Positions 36,282-44,748 of a DNA stretch of 64,000 nt are shown piece by piece. The notes beneath the pieces are model-generated. The model ran no database searches and was not told where the DNA came from. It saw only the letters and a list, made by a program, of their open reading frames with translations. Source of the stretch: Soehngenia longivitae (lineage in GTDB: Bacteria > Bacillota > Clostridia > Tissierellales > Tissierellaceae); the NCBI RefSeq assembly GCF_004684055.1, contig NZ_SRIB01000006.1:62001-126000 (forward strand), read 5' to 3'. Position numbers and translations under genes: made by a program. Positions within the stretch are counted from its first letter, which is position 1; each line of letters opens with the position of its first letter.

Positions 36282-36806
36282 TCATATAAATAAATCTAAA
36301 ATTGACTTGTGGTAAAATACAGGATTTTCTTTCCACTTTTTACACAATAATTTAGCTTGACTTTCAGTAGGGACACTAACATATAAACTGAATAAAATTT
36401 CATCTTTCTCAATGAGTTTAAGATTGACATTGTATTCTCCACTTTCTTTAAGATAGTAATCAGCAATAACATCTTCTTTTTGTTGTTTAGGATTTCTTGA
36501 ATTATTAAATAAATTTAACAATATGCTTTTTTCTTTGTCTCCTAGAATATCTTTTAAATAATCTAGAGCTTGAGTGCCTTTATCTGTTATTAAATACTTG
36601 ACTTCATTATCATCCTTTAATTCTGCAACATACTGATTTTCAAGTAACTCTATTAGATATTCTTGAATGAGAAAATAATTCAAATCGAATCTATCAATGA
36701 GAAGTTCGGTCAATTTAATATTATCAATAAGAGTGGGAGATTCCTTTATAGTATATAGTATAATAAGCTTAAACCTAGCTATTTCTTGTGAGTTAATATT
36801 GTACAT
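36282..36806 (-). CDS. DUF4364 winged-helix protein
   Basis: A 174-residue protein like the DUF4364 family of Clostridia. The N-terminal half (MYNINSQEIARFKLIILYTI, ITDKGTQALDYL) looks like a winged helix with a PadR-like or MarR-like organisation; the C-terminal half is alpha/beta (YNVNLKLIEKDEILFSLYVS). A DNA-binding role is likely but targets are unknown. ATG 36806 follows AAAGGTGAT. It is convergent with folC and divergent from the small membrane protein gene at 36889. Confidence 0.78.
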   Translation of the reverse strand: MYNINSQEIARFKLIILYTIKESPTLIDNIKLTELLIDRFDLNYFLIQEYLIELLENQYVAELKDDNEVKYLITDKGTQALDYLKDILGDKEKSILLNLFNNSRNPKQQKEDVIADYYLKESGEYNVNLKLIEKDEILFSLYVSVPTESQAKLLCKKWKENPVFYHKSILDLFI

Positions 36807-36888
36807 AGCATCACCTTTATATTAATTTATATTAATTATATCACATAAAGCTAAATTTCAAATACTTATACTTTTCAAGGAGGGAAAA

Positions 36889-37047
36889 ATGAACACAAAG
36901 TTAGTAATTGGTGTTATAATATTTGTAATATTATTCAGCATGCAATACACAATGAATTTGATTTTAAGAGAATTGAGAGAAATAAAATTAGATCATAAGA
37001 AACTACTGTTAGAAATAGAAAGGAGAGAAAAGAGTGATTCAGAATAA
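36889..37047 (+). CDS. 52-residue single-pass membrane protein
   Basis: A short gene with ATG at 36889 after a strong AAGGAGGG site. The product starts MNTKLVIGVIIFVILFSMQY, a clear N-terminal membrane segment, followed by a charged amphipathic helix of about 30 residues (ELREIKLDHKKLL). Its end overlaps the GTG start of hpt by 14 bases, and the hpt ribosome site lies inside it, so translation is coupled. No family recognised. It could be an anchor or a small regulator of a membrane partner; the good ribosome site and coupling suggest that it is really made. Confidence 0.7.
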   Translation: MNTKLVIGVIIFVILFSMQYTMNLILRELREIKLDHKKLLLEIERREKSDSE

Positions 37048-37558
37048 AAAAGAGAGAGTGCTTTTTGCAAGAGAGGATATTGCATACAGAATTAGGGAAA
37101 TGGGGATAGAGATAAGTGAATATTATAAAGGAAACGAAATAGTTGTAATATCATTACTAAGAGGTAGCTTTATATTTACGTCTGATTTAGTGAGAGAGAT
37201 AAAGTCGCCTGTTGAAGTTGATTTTATGACGACAGCAAGTTATGGAGATGAGGAAGTATCTTCGGGGATGGTTAATATCCTTCAAGATATAAGAACGGAT
37301 ATAAAAAATAGAGATGTTCTAATTGTAGATGATATTATAGATACTGGAAATACCTTATCAAAAGTTATTGAACACTTAAGCAAAAAACAACCTAAATCGA
37401 TAAAAATATGCGTTATGCTTGACAAACCTAGCCGTAGAAAAGTTGATTTACAGCCTGATTTTTCAGGATTTGTCATACCCGATGTATTTATTGTAGGTTA
37501 TGGTCTAAACTATGGTAATTATTATAGGAATATTCCTTATATTTTCACTTTTGAATAA
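37034..37558 (+). CDS. hpt: Hypoxanthine phosphoribosyltransferase
   Basis: Purine salvage enzyme that joins hypoxanthine or guanine to PRPP. The PRPP-binding motif reads LIVDDIIDTGNTL. LRGSFIFTSDL and DFMTTASYG precede it, and KPSRRKVD and YVIGYGLNY-like VGYGLNY follow. The 174-residue length is usual. It starts with GTG at 37034, eight bases after GGAG. In many Firmicutes hpt lies near tilS and ftsH; here it follows the small membrane protein and precedes a CPBP protease. Confidence 0.95.
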   Translation: MIQNKKERVLFAREDIAYRIREMGIEISEYYKGNEIVVISLLRGSFIFTSDLVREIKSPVEVDFMTTASYGDEEVSSGMVNILQDIRTDIKNRDVLIVDDIIDTGNTLSKVIEHLSKKQPKSIKICVMLDKPSRRKVDLQPDFSGFVIPDVFIVGYGLNYGNYYRNIPYIFTFE

Positions 37559-37575
37559 TTAAAAGGAGCGTGAAG

Positions 37576-38526
37576 ATGGAAAATAGAAGAGTACCTACAA
37601 TAAATGAATCTAATTTGATATATTTAGTACTTGGGATATTATTGCTAACTTTAGGTAGCGTAGTCCAACAAATTAATTTAAATATAGGTTTAATTATCAC
37701 TGAATATTTATTGGTTCTCTTACCAGTAATATTATTTTTAAGGTATAAGAATTACTCAATTAGAGAAGTTTTGAGGTTAAATTTTATTAATTTTAATCAA
37801 GCAGTATTTGTTTTTTTTATTATACTATTTTCATATCCAATTGCTGTATTTTTAAATTTTATTGTAAGTACAATACTAAGTAATTTTACTAATGCTACAA
37901 ACACAGGAGTACCAATTCCATTAAGTTTAAATGAATTTTTAATTAGCTTATTTGTTATAGGAGTAACTCCTGGGATATGTGAAGAAGTGTTATTCAGAGG
38001 TATGATGCTAAATTCCTATGAAAAGTTAGGGAAAAATAAGGCTATAATTATAACAGCAATATTATTCGGATTATTTCATTTTAATTTATTCAATCTCATT
38101 GGTCCTATGTTCCTTGGAATTATTTTAGGAATTGTCTATTTTAAAACAAATAGTATAATAGCATCAATGTGGGGACACTTTATTAATAATTCTTTAGCTT
38201 TGACAATAGGTTATTTTGCAATGCAAAGGGTCGGAGAACTAGAAGATATTGTCGTAAACAATCCTGAAATAAATCAATACCAAGAAATAAAAGTGACGAT
38301 TATAGTATTATTCATAATCTCTACAATATCAGCATTGATGTTGAGGACCTTAATAGTTCATTTCCCAGAGAAAAAAGATAAAATAGATAACATTGACATA
38401 GATGAACAAATTGAATATGAGATTGAAGAAAGCACTGAAGTAATTGAAAAGATAAATTGGGCTCCAGTGGGAATTGTGATATTGATATTCATATTTGTTA
38501 ATGCGATGTTTTTTATAACACTATAA
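37576..38526 (+). CDS. CPBP family intramembrane metalloprotease
   Basis: A 316-residue polytopic membrane protein of the CAAX protease and bacteriocin-processing (CPBP, Abi) family. The catalytic motifs are EEVLFRGMML, FGLFHFN and WGHFINNSLAL in separate membrane helices. A last hydrophobic segment ends the protein after an acidic loop. ATG 37576 lies seven bases after AAAGGAG; GTG 37570 is too close. Substrates are unknown; members process prenylated proteins, bacteriocins or anti-sigma factors. No bacteriocin gene is nearby. It follows hpt by 17 bases. Confidence 0.9.
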   Translation: MENRRVPTINESNLIYLVLGILLLTLGSVVQQINLNIGLIITEYLLVLLPVILFLRYKNYSIREVLRLNFINFNQAVFVFFIILFSYPIAVFLNFIVSTILSNFTNATNTGVPIPLSLNEFLISLFVIGVTPGICEEVLFRGMMLNSYEKLGKNKAIIITAILFGLFHFNLFNLIGPMFLGIILGIVYFKTNSIIASMWGHFINNSLALTIGYFAMQRVGELEDIVVNNPEINQYQEIKVTIIVLFIISTISALMLRTLIVHFPEKKDKIDNIDIDEQIEYEIEESTEVIEKINWAPVGIVILIFIFVNAMFFITL

Positions 38527-38545
38527 TGAAAGGCATGATTAAATC

Positions 38546-39289
38546 TTGAATATTTATGAAAAATTTGCATTGATTTATGATGAGCTAATTGATGATATTG
38601 ACTATAAGACATGGGGAGATTTTATCAATAAAATTTTAGAATTAAAGGATTTAACCCCCCAAAACACATTAGAAATGGCTTGTGGAACTGGGAAATTAAC
38701 AGTCGAACTATCAAAATTTATATCTAATATCGATGCTTTTGATCTTTCATCGGATATGCTTTCTATAGCTTACAATAAATTTAAAGACAACAGGAATGTG
38801 AGATTGTATAATTTAGACATGAAAAATTTTAAATTCAATAAGAAATATGATTTAGTTATTTGTGGATGTGATAGTTTAAATTATATTACTAATCCAGATG
38901 ATCTTAATAAAATTTTTTTCAATGTTAAAGAACATTTAAATCAAAATGGATTATTTATTTTTGATATCAACTCTTATTATAAAATTTCAAAAATAATTGG
39001 TAACAATATATTTTTAAATGACAAAGATGGCATATTTTACACTTGGGACAGTTCATATGATGAAAAATCAGAAATATGTGATTATTTTCTTACTTTTTTT
39101 GTTTTAAAAAGCCATAACTTATATGAGAGATTTGATGAACATCATAGGCAAAAAGCATATAAAACTGAATATATTGAAAGAAAGCTAATTGAAAATGGAT
39201 TTAGAAGTGTATATAAGTACAGTGATTATTCATTTGAACAAATAAACGATACAACGCAACGAATATGCTTTGTAGCGAGTATAAATTAA
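38546..39289 (+). CDS. Class I SAM-dependent methyltransferase
   Basis: A 247-residue methyltransferase. It starts MNIYEKFALIYDELIDDIDY, a typical N-terminus of this clostridial family, and has the SAM-binding motif LEMACGTGKLT. The acidic second motif DAFDLS and the DLVICGCDSLNYI stretch follow. The start is TTG at 38546; the ribosome site AAAGG is further away than usual, so expression may be low. It is 19 bases after the CPBP gene and precedes hslO by 17 bases. Its substrate is not known. Confidence 0.88.
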   Translation: MNIYEKFALIYDELIDDIDYKTWGDFINKILELKDLTPQNTLEMACGTGKLTVELSKFISNIDAFDLSSDMLSIAYNKFKDNRNVRLYNLDMKNFKFNKKYDLVICGCDSLNYITNPDDLNKIFFNVKEHLNQNGLFIFDINSYYKISKIIGNNIFLNDKDGIFYTWDSSYDEKSEICDYFLTFFVLKSHNLYERFDEHHRQKAYKTEYIERKLIENGFRSVYKYSDYSFEQINDTTQRICFVASIN

Positions 39290-39306
39290 AGAAAGAGAGG
39301 GTAAGT

Positions 39307-40191
39307 ATGAAGGACTACTTAGTGAGAGCCATAGATAAAGATAAAAAGGTTAGAATTTATGCAGCAACAACTACTAATTTAGTAGATCATGCTAGAAAGA
39401 TTCATGCTACTTCTCCGACAGCAACGGCTGCTTTAGGAAGAGCATTGACTGCAGGAGTTATTATGGGTGCAATGATGAAAAATGACAAAGATTTACTGAC
39501 ACTAAAGATATCTGGAGGAGGACCACTAGGAGATATAGTAATAGTTTCAAGAAACAATGGGAAAGTAAAAGGGTTAGTTGGGAATCCATTAGCAGATGCA
39601 CCAAGCACAAAAGAAGGCAAATTGAATGTAGGGGCAGTTGTTGGAAATGACGGGTTGGTCACTGTGATCATGGATTTAGGATTAAAGGAACCTTATGTTG
39701 GACAAGCAAATATTATATCAGGTGAAATAGCAGAAGATATTGCAAACTACTATATGAACTCTGAGCAAGTTCCAACAGCAGTTGCTTTAGGTGTGCTTGT
39801 AGATAAAGATACTTCAGTTAAAGCATCTGGTGGATATATATTACAACTATTGCCAGGTATAAAGGATGATGAAATAGAACAAATTGAAAACATTTTAAAG
39901 AATATAAAACCAATTTCTACACTGATAAATGAAGGAAACACACCTGAAGAAATTATAAGAAAAATATTACCTGAATTTGTTATGGAGTTTATTGATAAGA
40001 TCGATTTAGAATACAAATGTGATTGCAATAGAGAAAAGATTGAATCTATGTTGATAAGTTTAGGTAAGAAGGAAATAGAAGATATTATCAATGAAGATGG
40101 TAAAGCTGAGGTTGTATGCCATTTTTGCAATACAAAATATAATTTTGATAAGTCAGAATTAGAGAAAATACTATTGACAATTGATAAATAA
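39307..40191 (+). CDS. hslO: Redox-regulated chaperone Hsp33
   Basis: Holdase chaperone activated by oxidation. The N-terminal domain (HATSPTATAALGRALTAG) and the C-terminal zinc switch (CDCNREK and CHFCN) are both present, giving the CxC and CxxC pairs. The 294-residue length is normal. ATG 39307 follows GAGAGGG. The tRNA promoter TTGACA (40174-40179) and TATACT (40197-40202) overlaps the end of the gene. In an anaerobe it would protect proteins during oxygen or bleach stress. Confidence 0.96.
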   Translation: MKDYLVRAIDKDKKVRIYAATTTNLVDHARKIHATSPTATAALGRALTAGVIMGAMMKNDKDLLTLKISGGGPLGDIVIVSRNNGKVKGLVGNPLADAPSTKEGKLNVGAVVGNDGLVTVIMDLGLKEPYVGQANIISGEIAEDIANYYMNSEQVPTAVALGVLVDKDTSVKASGGYILQLLPGIKDDEIEQIENILKNIKPISTLINEGNTPEEIIRKILPEFVMEFIDKIDLEYKCDCNREKIESMLISLGKKEIEDIINEDGKAEVVCHFCNTKYNFDKSELEKILLTIDK

Positions 40192-40202
40192 TCCTGTATA
40201 CT
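40174..40202 (+). promoter_or_regulatory. Promoter of the tRNA pair
   Basis: TTGACA at 40174-40179 and TATACT at 40197-40202, 17 bases apart. The -35 lies inside the final codons of hslO. Confidence 0.85.
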
Positions 40203-40249
40203 TTCATTTGTGATTAGCTTGAGACAATTATTTGCCATTAAGCTAATAT

Positions 40250-40324
40250 GCGGGAGTGGCTCAGTGGTAGAGCATCGCCTTGCCAAGGCGAGGGTCGCGA
40301 GTTCGAATCTCGTCTTCCGCTCCA
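40250..40324 (+). tRNA. tRNA-Gly (GCC)
   Basis: Complete cloverleaf. The acceptor stem GCGGGAG pairs with CTTCCGC, the anticodon loop TTGCCAA (40280-40286) has anticodon GCC at 40282-40284, and the T-loop contains GTTCGAATC. The CCA end is encoded. Three bases separate it from tRNA-Cys; both come from one promoter. Confidence 0.98.
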
Positions 40325-40327
40325 CAA

Positions 40328-40402
40328 GGCGGCATAGCCAAGCGGTAAGGCACAGGTCTGCAAAACCTCGATTCCCCGGTTCAAATCCGGGTGCCGCCTC
40401 CA
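40328..40402 (+). tRNA. tRNA-Cys (GCA)
   Basis: Complete cloverleaf. The acceptor stem GGCGGCA pairs with TGCCGCC, the anticodon loop CTGCAAA (40358-40364) has GCA at 40360-40362, and the T-loop has GTTCAAATC. CCA is encoded. This is the tRNA type that the cysteine T-box leader at 19826 would sense. Confidence 0.98.
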
Positions 40403-40416
40403 AAGATAGTTATTTA

Positions 40417-40447
40417 AGACCTTCTGATTAATCAGAAGGTTTTTTTA
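40417..40447 (+). terminator. Terminator after the tRNA pair
   Basis: Palindromic stem ACCTTCTGATT and its complement (40419-40440) followed by a seven-T run. Confidence 0.95.
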
Positions 40448-40466
40448 ATAAAAAAGGAGAATTAAA

Positions 40467-41210
40467 TTGGAACCCTCTTTGATACCGAATGGGAAAGCAA
40501 ATTTAGTAATAATCAATAGTAAAATAAGTGATGAGATTCGAAACAATTTAAAGAAATATTTCAAATACATTGTATATACATGCCCCAATTTTGATATCAA
40601 TACATACTTGTCTTATCATGTTGATATGTCAATTCATCCTGTGGAGAAAAACACATTAGTAGTAGCTCCAAACGTGTATACATATTATAAAAAGCTGGAG
40701 AGCTATGGGATAAAAGTCATCGAGGGTATAAATAGGTTAAGGGATAAATATCCATATGATATTAGTTACAATTGTTTGGATATTGGAGAGTATTATCTTC
40801 ATAATTCAAATTACACAGATAAAAATATATATGAATATTATTTAAAAAAAGGTGTAAACTGTATACACATAAAACAAGGATATTCAAAATGTTCAGTATT
40901 AATAGTTGACGCTAATCATTTTATTACTTCTGATAAAAACATGGCTAATCAACTTAATAAAATAGGGAAAAAGGTGTTGCTAATAAATCAAGGATTTATT
41001 GAATTGAGAGGAATGAACTATGGATTGATAGGTGGTTGCGGTGGGAATTATTCCCCTAATGAAATTTTACTTACAGGCAGCCTTTCAAATCATCCTGATT
41101 GTCAGAGAATCATTAAATTTATTACAGATGCAAAAGTTAATATTCACTATTTATCTCAAAACCCAATATCAGATATTGGAAGTATATATTGCTTTAAAGT
41201 TCATGAATAA
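40467..41210 (+). CDS. GME-fold-like hypothetical protein (DUF6873-type)
   Basis: A 247-residue protein that resembles the DUF6873 family, thought to have the guanidino-group modifying enzyme (amidinotransferase-like) fold. Visible marks include QGYSKCSVLIVD, ITSDKNMANQL, LINQGFIELRGMNYGLIGG and SNHPDCQRI. Conserved residues of known hydrolases cannot be placed with confidence, so no reaction is claimed. TTG 40467 lies after AAAGGAG. It precedes hisS by 13 bases and probably is co-transcribed with it. It starts just after the tRNA terminator. Confidence 0.6.
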   Translation: MEPSLIPNGKANLVIINSKISDEIRNNLKKYFKYIVYTCPNFDINTYLSYHVDMSIHPVEKNTLVVAPNVYTYYKKLESYGIKVIEGINRLRDKYPYDISYNCLDIGEYYLHNSNYTDKNIYEYYLKKGVNCIHIKQGYSKCSVLIVDANHFITSDKNMANQLNKIGKKVLLINQGFIELRGMNYGLIGGCGGNYSPNEILLTGSLSNHPDCQRIIKFITDAKVNIHYLSQNPISDIGSIYCFKVHE

Positions 41211-41223
41211 TAGGAGGAGAAAA

Positions 41224-42543
41224 ATGCCAGAAAAAATAGTTAATCCAAGTATATTGCCAGGGTTTATGGAATTGCTTCCGAATGAGCAGATTTTGTTTAA
41301 TAAGATGTTAGATAAAATTAAAAATAGTTATGAAAAATACGCTTTTCTTCCAATCGATACACCAGTGATTGAAAAATCAGAAATATTGTTAGCTAAAGGT
41401 GGTGGAGAAACCGAAAAACAAATATACAAAGTAGTAAAAGGAGATACTGATATGTCTCTTAGATTTGACCTTACGGTACCTTTAGCCAGATATGTAGCAA
41501 TGCATTTTCATGAATTATCATTTCCTTTTAGGAGATATCATATTGGCAAAGTATATAGAGGAGAAAAAAATCAAAAAGGTAGATTTCGAGAGTTTTACCA
41601 AGCAGATATTGACATAATCGGAAACGGAGAATTGAGCATAATTAACGATGCTGAAATACCTTCTGTTATTTATACTACTTTCAAAGATTTAGGTTTTGAC
41701 AATTTTACAATTAAGATAAACAATAGAAAATTATTGCAAGGATTCTTTGAATATCTAGGCATCAATAACTTTCATGAGGTTTTGAGAATTGTAGATAAAT
41801 TAGATAAAATAGGGATCGATAAGGTTGAAAGAGAATTATTAGATATCGGTGTAGGTAAAGAAAAATTTGAACAAATTAAAAATTTCATTATGTTTGATGG
41901 GAATAATGCTTCAACACTTACGTTTCTGAAAGAATTAGAAATTGACAATATCCATTTTCAAACTGGCCTTGATGAACTTAAGACAATTACTCATTATATT
42001 GAAGTGTTTGGCGTGCCAAAGGATAACTTTAAGATAGATTTAACCATAGCTAGGGGCTTGGATTATTATACTGGAACAGTTTATGAAACATTTTTAAATG
42101 ACTATCCTAAAATAGGTAGTATTTGCTCTGGAGGAAGGTATGACAATTTAAGCGAATTCTATACAAATCAAAAATTGCCAGGGGTGGGTATTTCAATAGG
42201 GCTTACAAGATTATTCTATCAGCTTAAAGAAGCTGGAATTATATCAGCTGACGATGAAGAACTAATAAAAGCCCTTATTATTCCAATGGAAAATTTTCTA
42301 GAACCAAGTATTGAGATTTCTAACAAGTTGAGAAATAACGGGATATCATGTCAAATTTATTTAGAAGATGCAAAGATGAGTAAGAAGTTAAATTATGCAA
42401 ATAAGATAAAAGTTCCTTTTGTCATAATCATTGGTGAAGAAGAGGTTAAAAATGATGTATACACACTAAAAAACATGAAAACAGGAGAACAAACTACCAA
42501 TAGTATAGAGGAAATCATAAACACACTTTTAGCATTTAAATAA
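41224..42543 (+). CDS. hisS: Histidine--tRNA ligase, divergent type
   Basis: Class II synthetase charging tRNA-His. Motif 2 reads RYHIGKVYRGEK, then GRFREFYQADIDIIG, and the histidine motif is IARGLDYYTG with GGRYDNL following. An anticodon-binding domain closes the 439 residues. The motif 2 region resembles archaeal/eukaryotic-type enzymes more than the usual bacterial form (HQFGVE), as seen in a second HisRS class in some Bacilli and Clostridia. ATG 41224 follows AGGAGG; a longer in-frame start at 41032 lies inside the preceding gene. HisZ is ruled out by the full C-terminal domain and motifs. Confidence 0.9.
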   Translation: MPEKIVNPSILPGFMELLPNEQILFNKMLDKIKNSYEKYAFLPIDTPVIEKSEILLAKGGGETEKQIYKVVKGDTDMSLRFDLTVPLARYVAMHFHELSFPFRRYHIGKVYRGEKNQKGRFREFYQADIDIIGNGELSIINDAEIPSVIYTTFKDLGFDNFTIKINNRKLLQGFFEYLGINNFHEVLRIVDKLDKIGIDKVERELLDIGVGKEKFEQIKNFIMFDGNNASTLTFLKELEIDNIHFQTGLDELKTITHYIEVFGVPKDNFKIDLTIARGLDYYTGTVYETFLNDYPKIGSICSGGRYDNLSEFYTNQKLPGVGISIGLTRLFYQLKEAGIISADDEELIKALIIPMENFLEPSIEISNKLRNNGISCQIYLEDAKMSKKLNYANKIKVPFVIIIGEEEVKNDVYTLKNMKTGEQTTNSIEEIINTLLAFK

Positions 42544-42553
42544 AATATTGTTA

Positions 42554-42582
42554 TTGACTATATAGTAAGATTTTGATATCAT
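42554..42582 (+). promoter_or_regulatory. Promoter of the threonine T-box unit
   Basis: TTGACT at 42554-42559 and TATCAT at 42577-42582, spacer 17. Confidence 0.7.
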
Positions 42583-42589
42583 TTAGTAA

Positions 42590-42810
42590 ACATAAATATG
42601 AAAAGCTATGACGGGAAGAGTAAATTGATTTAAATAAGCAAAGAGAGAGAAACAATAGCTGAAAGTTTCTTCTTATTTAGCAATTGAAAACCACCCCTGA
42701 GCTAACCTTTAAAAGGGATTCGCAAATAAGCGTTAATTAAAATGAGTATTAATTAGGGTGGAACCACGGTCTTTCGTCCCTACAGCAATGTAGGAGCGAA
42801 AGACTATTTT
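42590..42810 (+). ncRNA. T-box leader, threonine-specific
   Basis: Leader before thrS. The T-box AGGGTGGAACCACGG is at 42755-42769. It is followed by a terminator (42769-42784 with 42789-42804) and a T-run. The likely specifier is ACC at 42690-42692. Uncharged tRNA-Thr should allow read-through into thrS. Confidence 0.93.
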
Positions 42811-42825
42811 TTTAGGAGGGATAAA

Positions 42826-44730
42826 ATGATAAAAGTAACATTGCCTGACGGCAGCATTAGAGAATACAACGAGGGAGTAGAAATATTAGGTGTAGTGGAA
42901 GACATATCAAAATCACTAGCAAGAGAAGCACTAGGTGTAGTAGTGAATGGTAAGATAATGGGATTACAAGAAAAATTAAATGAAGACTGCGACTTTCGAG
43001 TAGTAAAATTCGAAGATCCAGAAGGGAAAAAAATTTTTTGGCATACAACTTCTCACATAATGGCATTTGCAGTCCAAAGACTTTTCCCTGATGTAAAATT
43101 TGCTATTGGACCAGCAGTTGAAAGTGGTTTTTATTATGATTTAGATACTGAACACAGATTTACACCTGAAGATCTAGAGGAAATAGAATCTGAAATGAAA
43201 AAAATCATTTCAGAAGGGCATAAGCTTGAAAGGTATGAAATGCCAAGAGATGAAGCATTAAAGTACTTTAAGGAAAAGAATGAAGTATATAAAGTTGATC
43301 TTATTGAAAATTTACCTGAAGATGCAATAATATCATTTTACAAACTAGGTGATTTTATTGATTTATGTGCAGGGCCACATTTATATGATGTAAAAAAAGT
43401 CAAAGCAGTAAAATTACTAAGCATTGCTGGAGCTTATTGGCGTGGTGATGAGAACAATAAAATGCTTCAAAGAATTTATGGAATAAGTTTTGAAAAGAAA
43501 AAAGATCTTGATGAATATTTGGAAAGAATTGAGGAAGCAAAGAAGAGAGATCATAGGAAACTCGGCAAAGAACTAGATCTATTTAGTATGCATGATGAAG
43601 GACCTGGATTTCCTTTTTTCCATCCCTATGGTATGGTAATAAGAAACGAACTCGAGTCATTCTGGAGAAAAGAGCACATTAAGAGTGGCTACGGAGAAAT
43701 AAAAACACCTTTGATATTAAATGAACAATTGTGGCATCAATCTGGGCATTGGGATCACTATAAAGAAAATATGTATTTTACAAAGATTGATGATGAAAAT
43801 TTTGCTATCAAGCCAATGAACTGTCCAGGATCAATATTAATATATAAATCGAATATGTACAGTTACAGAGATTTTCCATTAAGATTGGCTGAGATGGGCT
43901 TAGTGCATAGGCATGAGCTCTCGGGAGCATTACATGGTTTAATGAGAGTAAGAAGTTTCACTCAAGATGATGCACATATATATGCGTTGCCTTCGCAAGT
44001 TAAGGATGAATTAAAGGGAATAATTGATTTAGCAGATTATATTTACAATATATTTGGTTTTAATTATAAAATAGAGCTTTCAACAAGGCCAGAGAATTCC
44101 ATGGGAACTGATGAACAATGGGAATTAGCAACAAATAGCTTAATTGAGGCTTTAGATGAGAAAGGTATAGAATATAGGGTTAATGAAGGCGATGGAGCAT
44201 TCTATGGACCAAAGATAGATTTTCATTTAGAGGACGCTATAGGTAGAACTTGGCAATGTGGGACAATACAATTGGATTTTCAAATGCCTGAAAGATTTGA
44301 TTTGACTTATATTGACAGTGACAATGATAAAAAAAGACCTGTAATGATTCATAGGACAATATTAGGAAGCATGGAAAGGTTTATGGGAATATTGATCGAA
44401 CACTATGCAGGTAAATTCCCTGTCTGGCTAGCTCCTGTACAAATTAAAATATTGCCAATATCAGATAAATTTAATGAATATGGAAATAATTTAAAGAAAC
44501 GACTTGAAGAAATGGGCTTTAGGGTTGAAATAGATGATAGAGCTGAAAAAATCGGGTATAAGATAAGAGAAGCACAAGTTATGAAAATACCATATATGTT
44601 GGTCATTGGGGAAAAAGAGATAGAAAACGAAATGGTCTCTGTAAGAAAAAGAGATATAGGAGATATTGGTCAAATGAGTTTAGAAGAGTTTATAAATGTC
44701 GTTGATGAAGAAATAAAAAATAAAAAATAA
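42826..44730 (+). CDS. thrS: Threonine--tRNA ligase
   Basis: Class II synthetase of 634 residues. A TGS domain comes first, then the editing domain with HTTSHIMAFAVQRLFP, and the catalytic core with MNCPGSILIYKS, RSFTQDDAHIY and the zinc ligands. The C-terminal anticodon-binding domain ends near MSLEEFINVV. ATG 42826 follows GGAGGG. It is under the threonine T-box, and pepV follows by 18 bases. Confidence 0.98.
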   Translation: MIKVTLPDGSIREYNEGVEILGVVEDISKSLAREALGVVVNGKIMGLQEKLNEDCDFRVVKFEDPEGKKIFWHTTSHIMAFAVQRLFPDVKFAIGPAVESGFYYDLDTEHRFTPEDLEEIESEMKKIISEGHKLERYEMPRDEALKYFKEKNEVYKVDLIENLPEDAIISFYKLGDFIDLCAGPHLYDVKKVKAVKLLSIAGAYWRGDENNKMLQRIYGISFEKKKDLDEYLERIEEAKKRDHRKLGKELDLFSMHDEGPGFPFFHPYGMVIRNELESFWRKEHIKSGYGEIKTPLILNEQLWHQSGHWDHYKENMYFTKIDDENFAIKPMNCPGSILIYKSNMYSYRDFPLRLAEMGLVHRHELSGALHGLMRVRSFTQDDAHIYALPSQVKDELKGIIDLADYIYNIFGFNYKIELSTRPENSMGTDEQWELATNSLIEALDEKGIEYRVNEGDGAFYGPKIDFHLEDAIGRTWQCGTIQLDFQMPERFDLTYIDSDNDKKRPVMIHRTILGSMERFMGILIEHYAGKFPVWLAPVQIKILPISDKFNEYGNNLKKRLEEMGFRVEIDDRAEKIGYKIREAQVMKIPYMLVIGEKEIENEMVSVRKRDIGDIGQMSLEEFINVVDEEIKNKK

Positions 44731-44748
44731 TTCTTAAGGAGGCACAAA

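Noticed and set aside
37576-38526. Bacteriocin or abortive-infection system around the CPBP protease
   Set aside because: The neighbours are housekeeping genes and no precursor peptide is seen.
39750-40403. Minus-strand open frame reading MEAAPGFEPGNRG
   Set aside because: It is the reverse of the two tRNA genes and hslO. This peptide is a well-known false product of tRNA antisense sequence.
40210-40431. Plus-strand open frame over the tRNA genes
   Set aside because: It covers the two tRNAs and their terminator and has no ribosome site.
41032-41223. Longer N-terminus for hisS
   Set aside because: It overlaps the preceding gene; ATG 41224 has a clear AGGAGG site and the right N-terminus.
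41224-42543. HisZ regulatory subunit
   Set aside because: Complete synthetase motifs and an anticodon-binding domain are present, and no hisG lies nearby.
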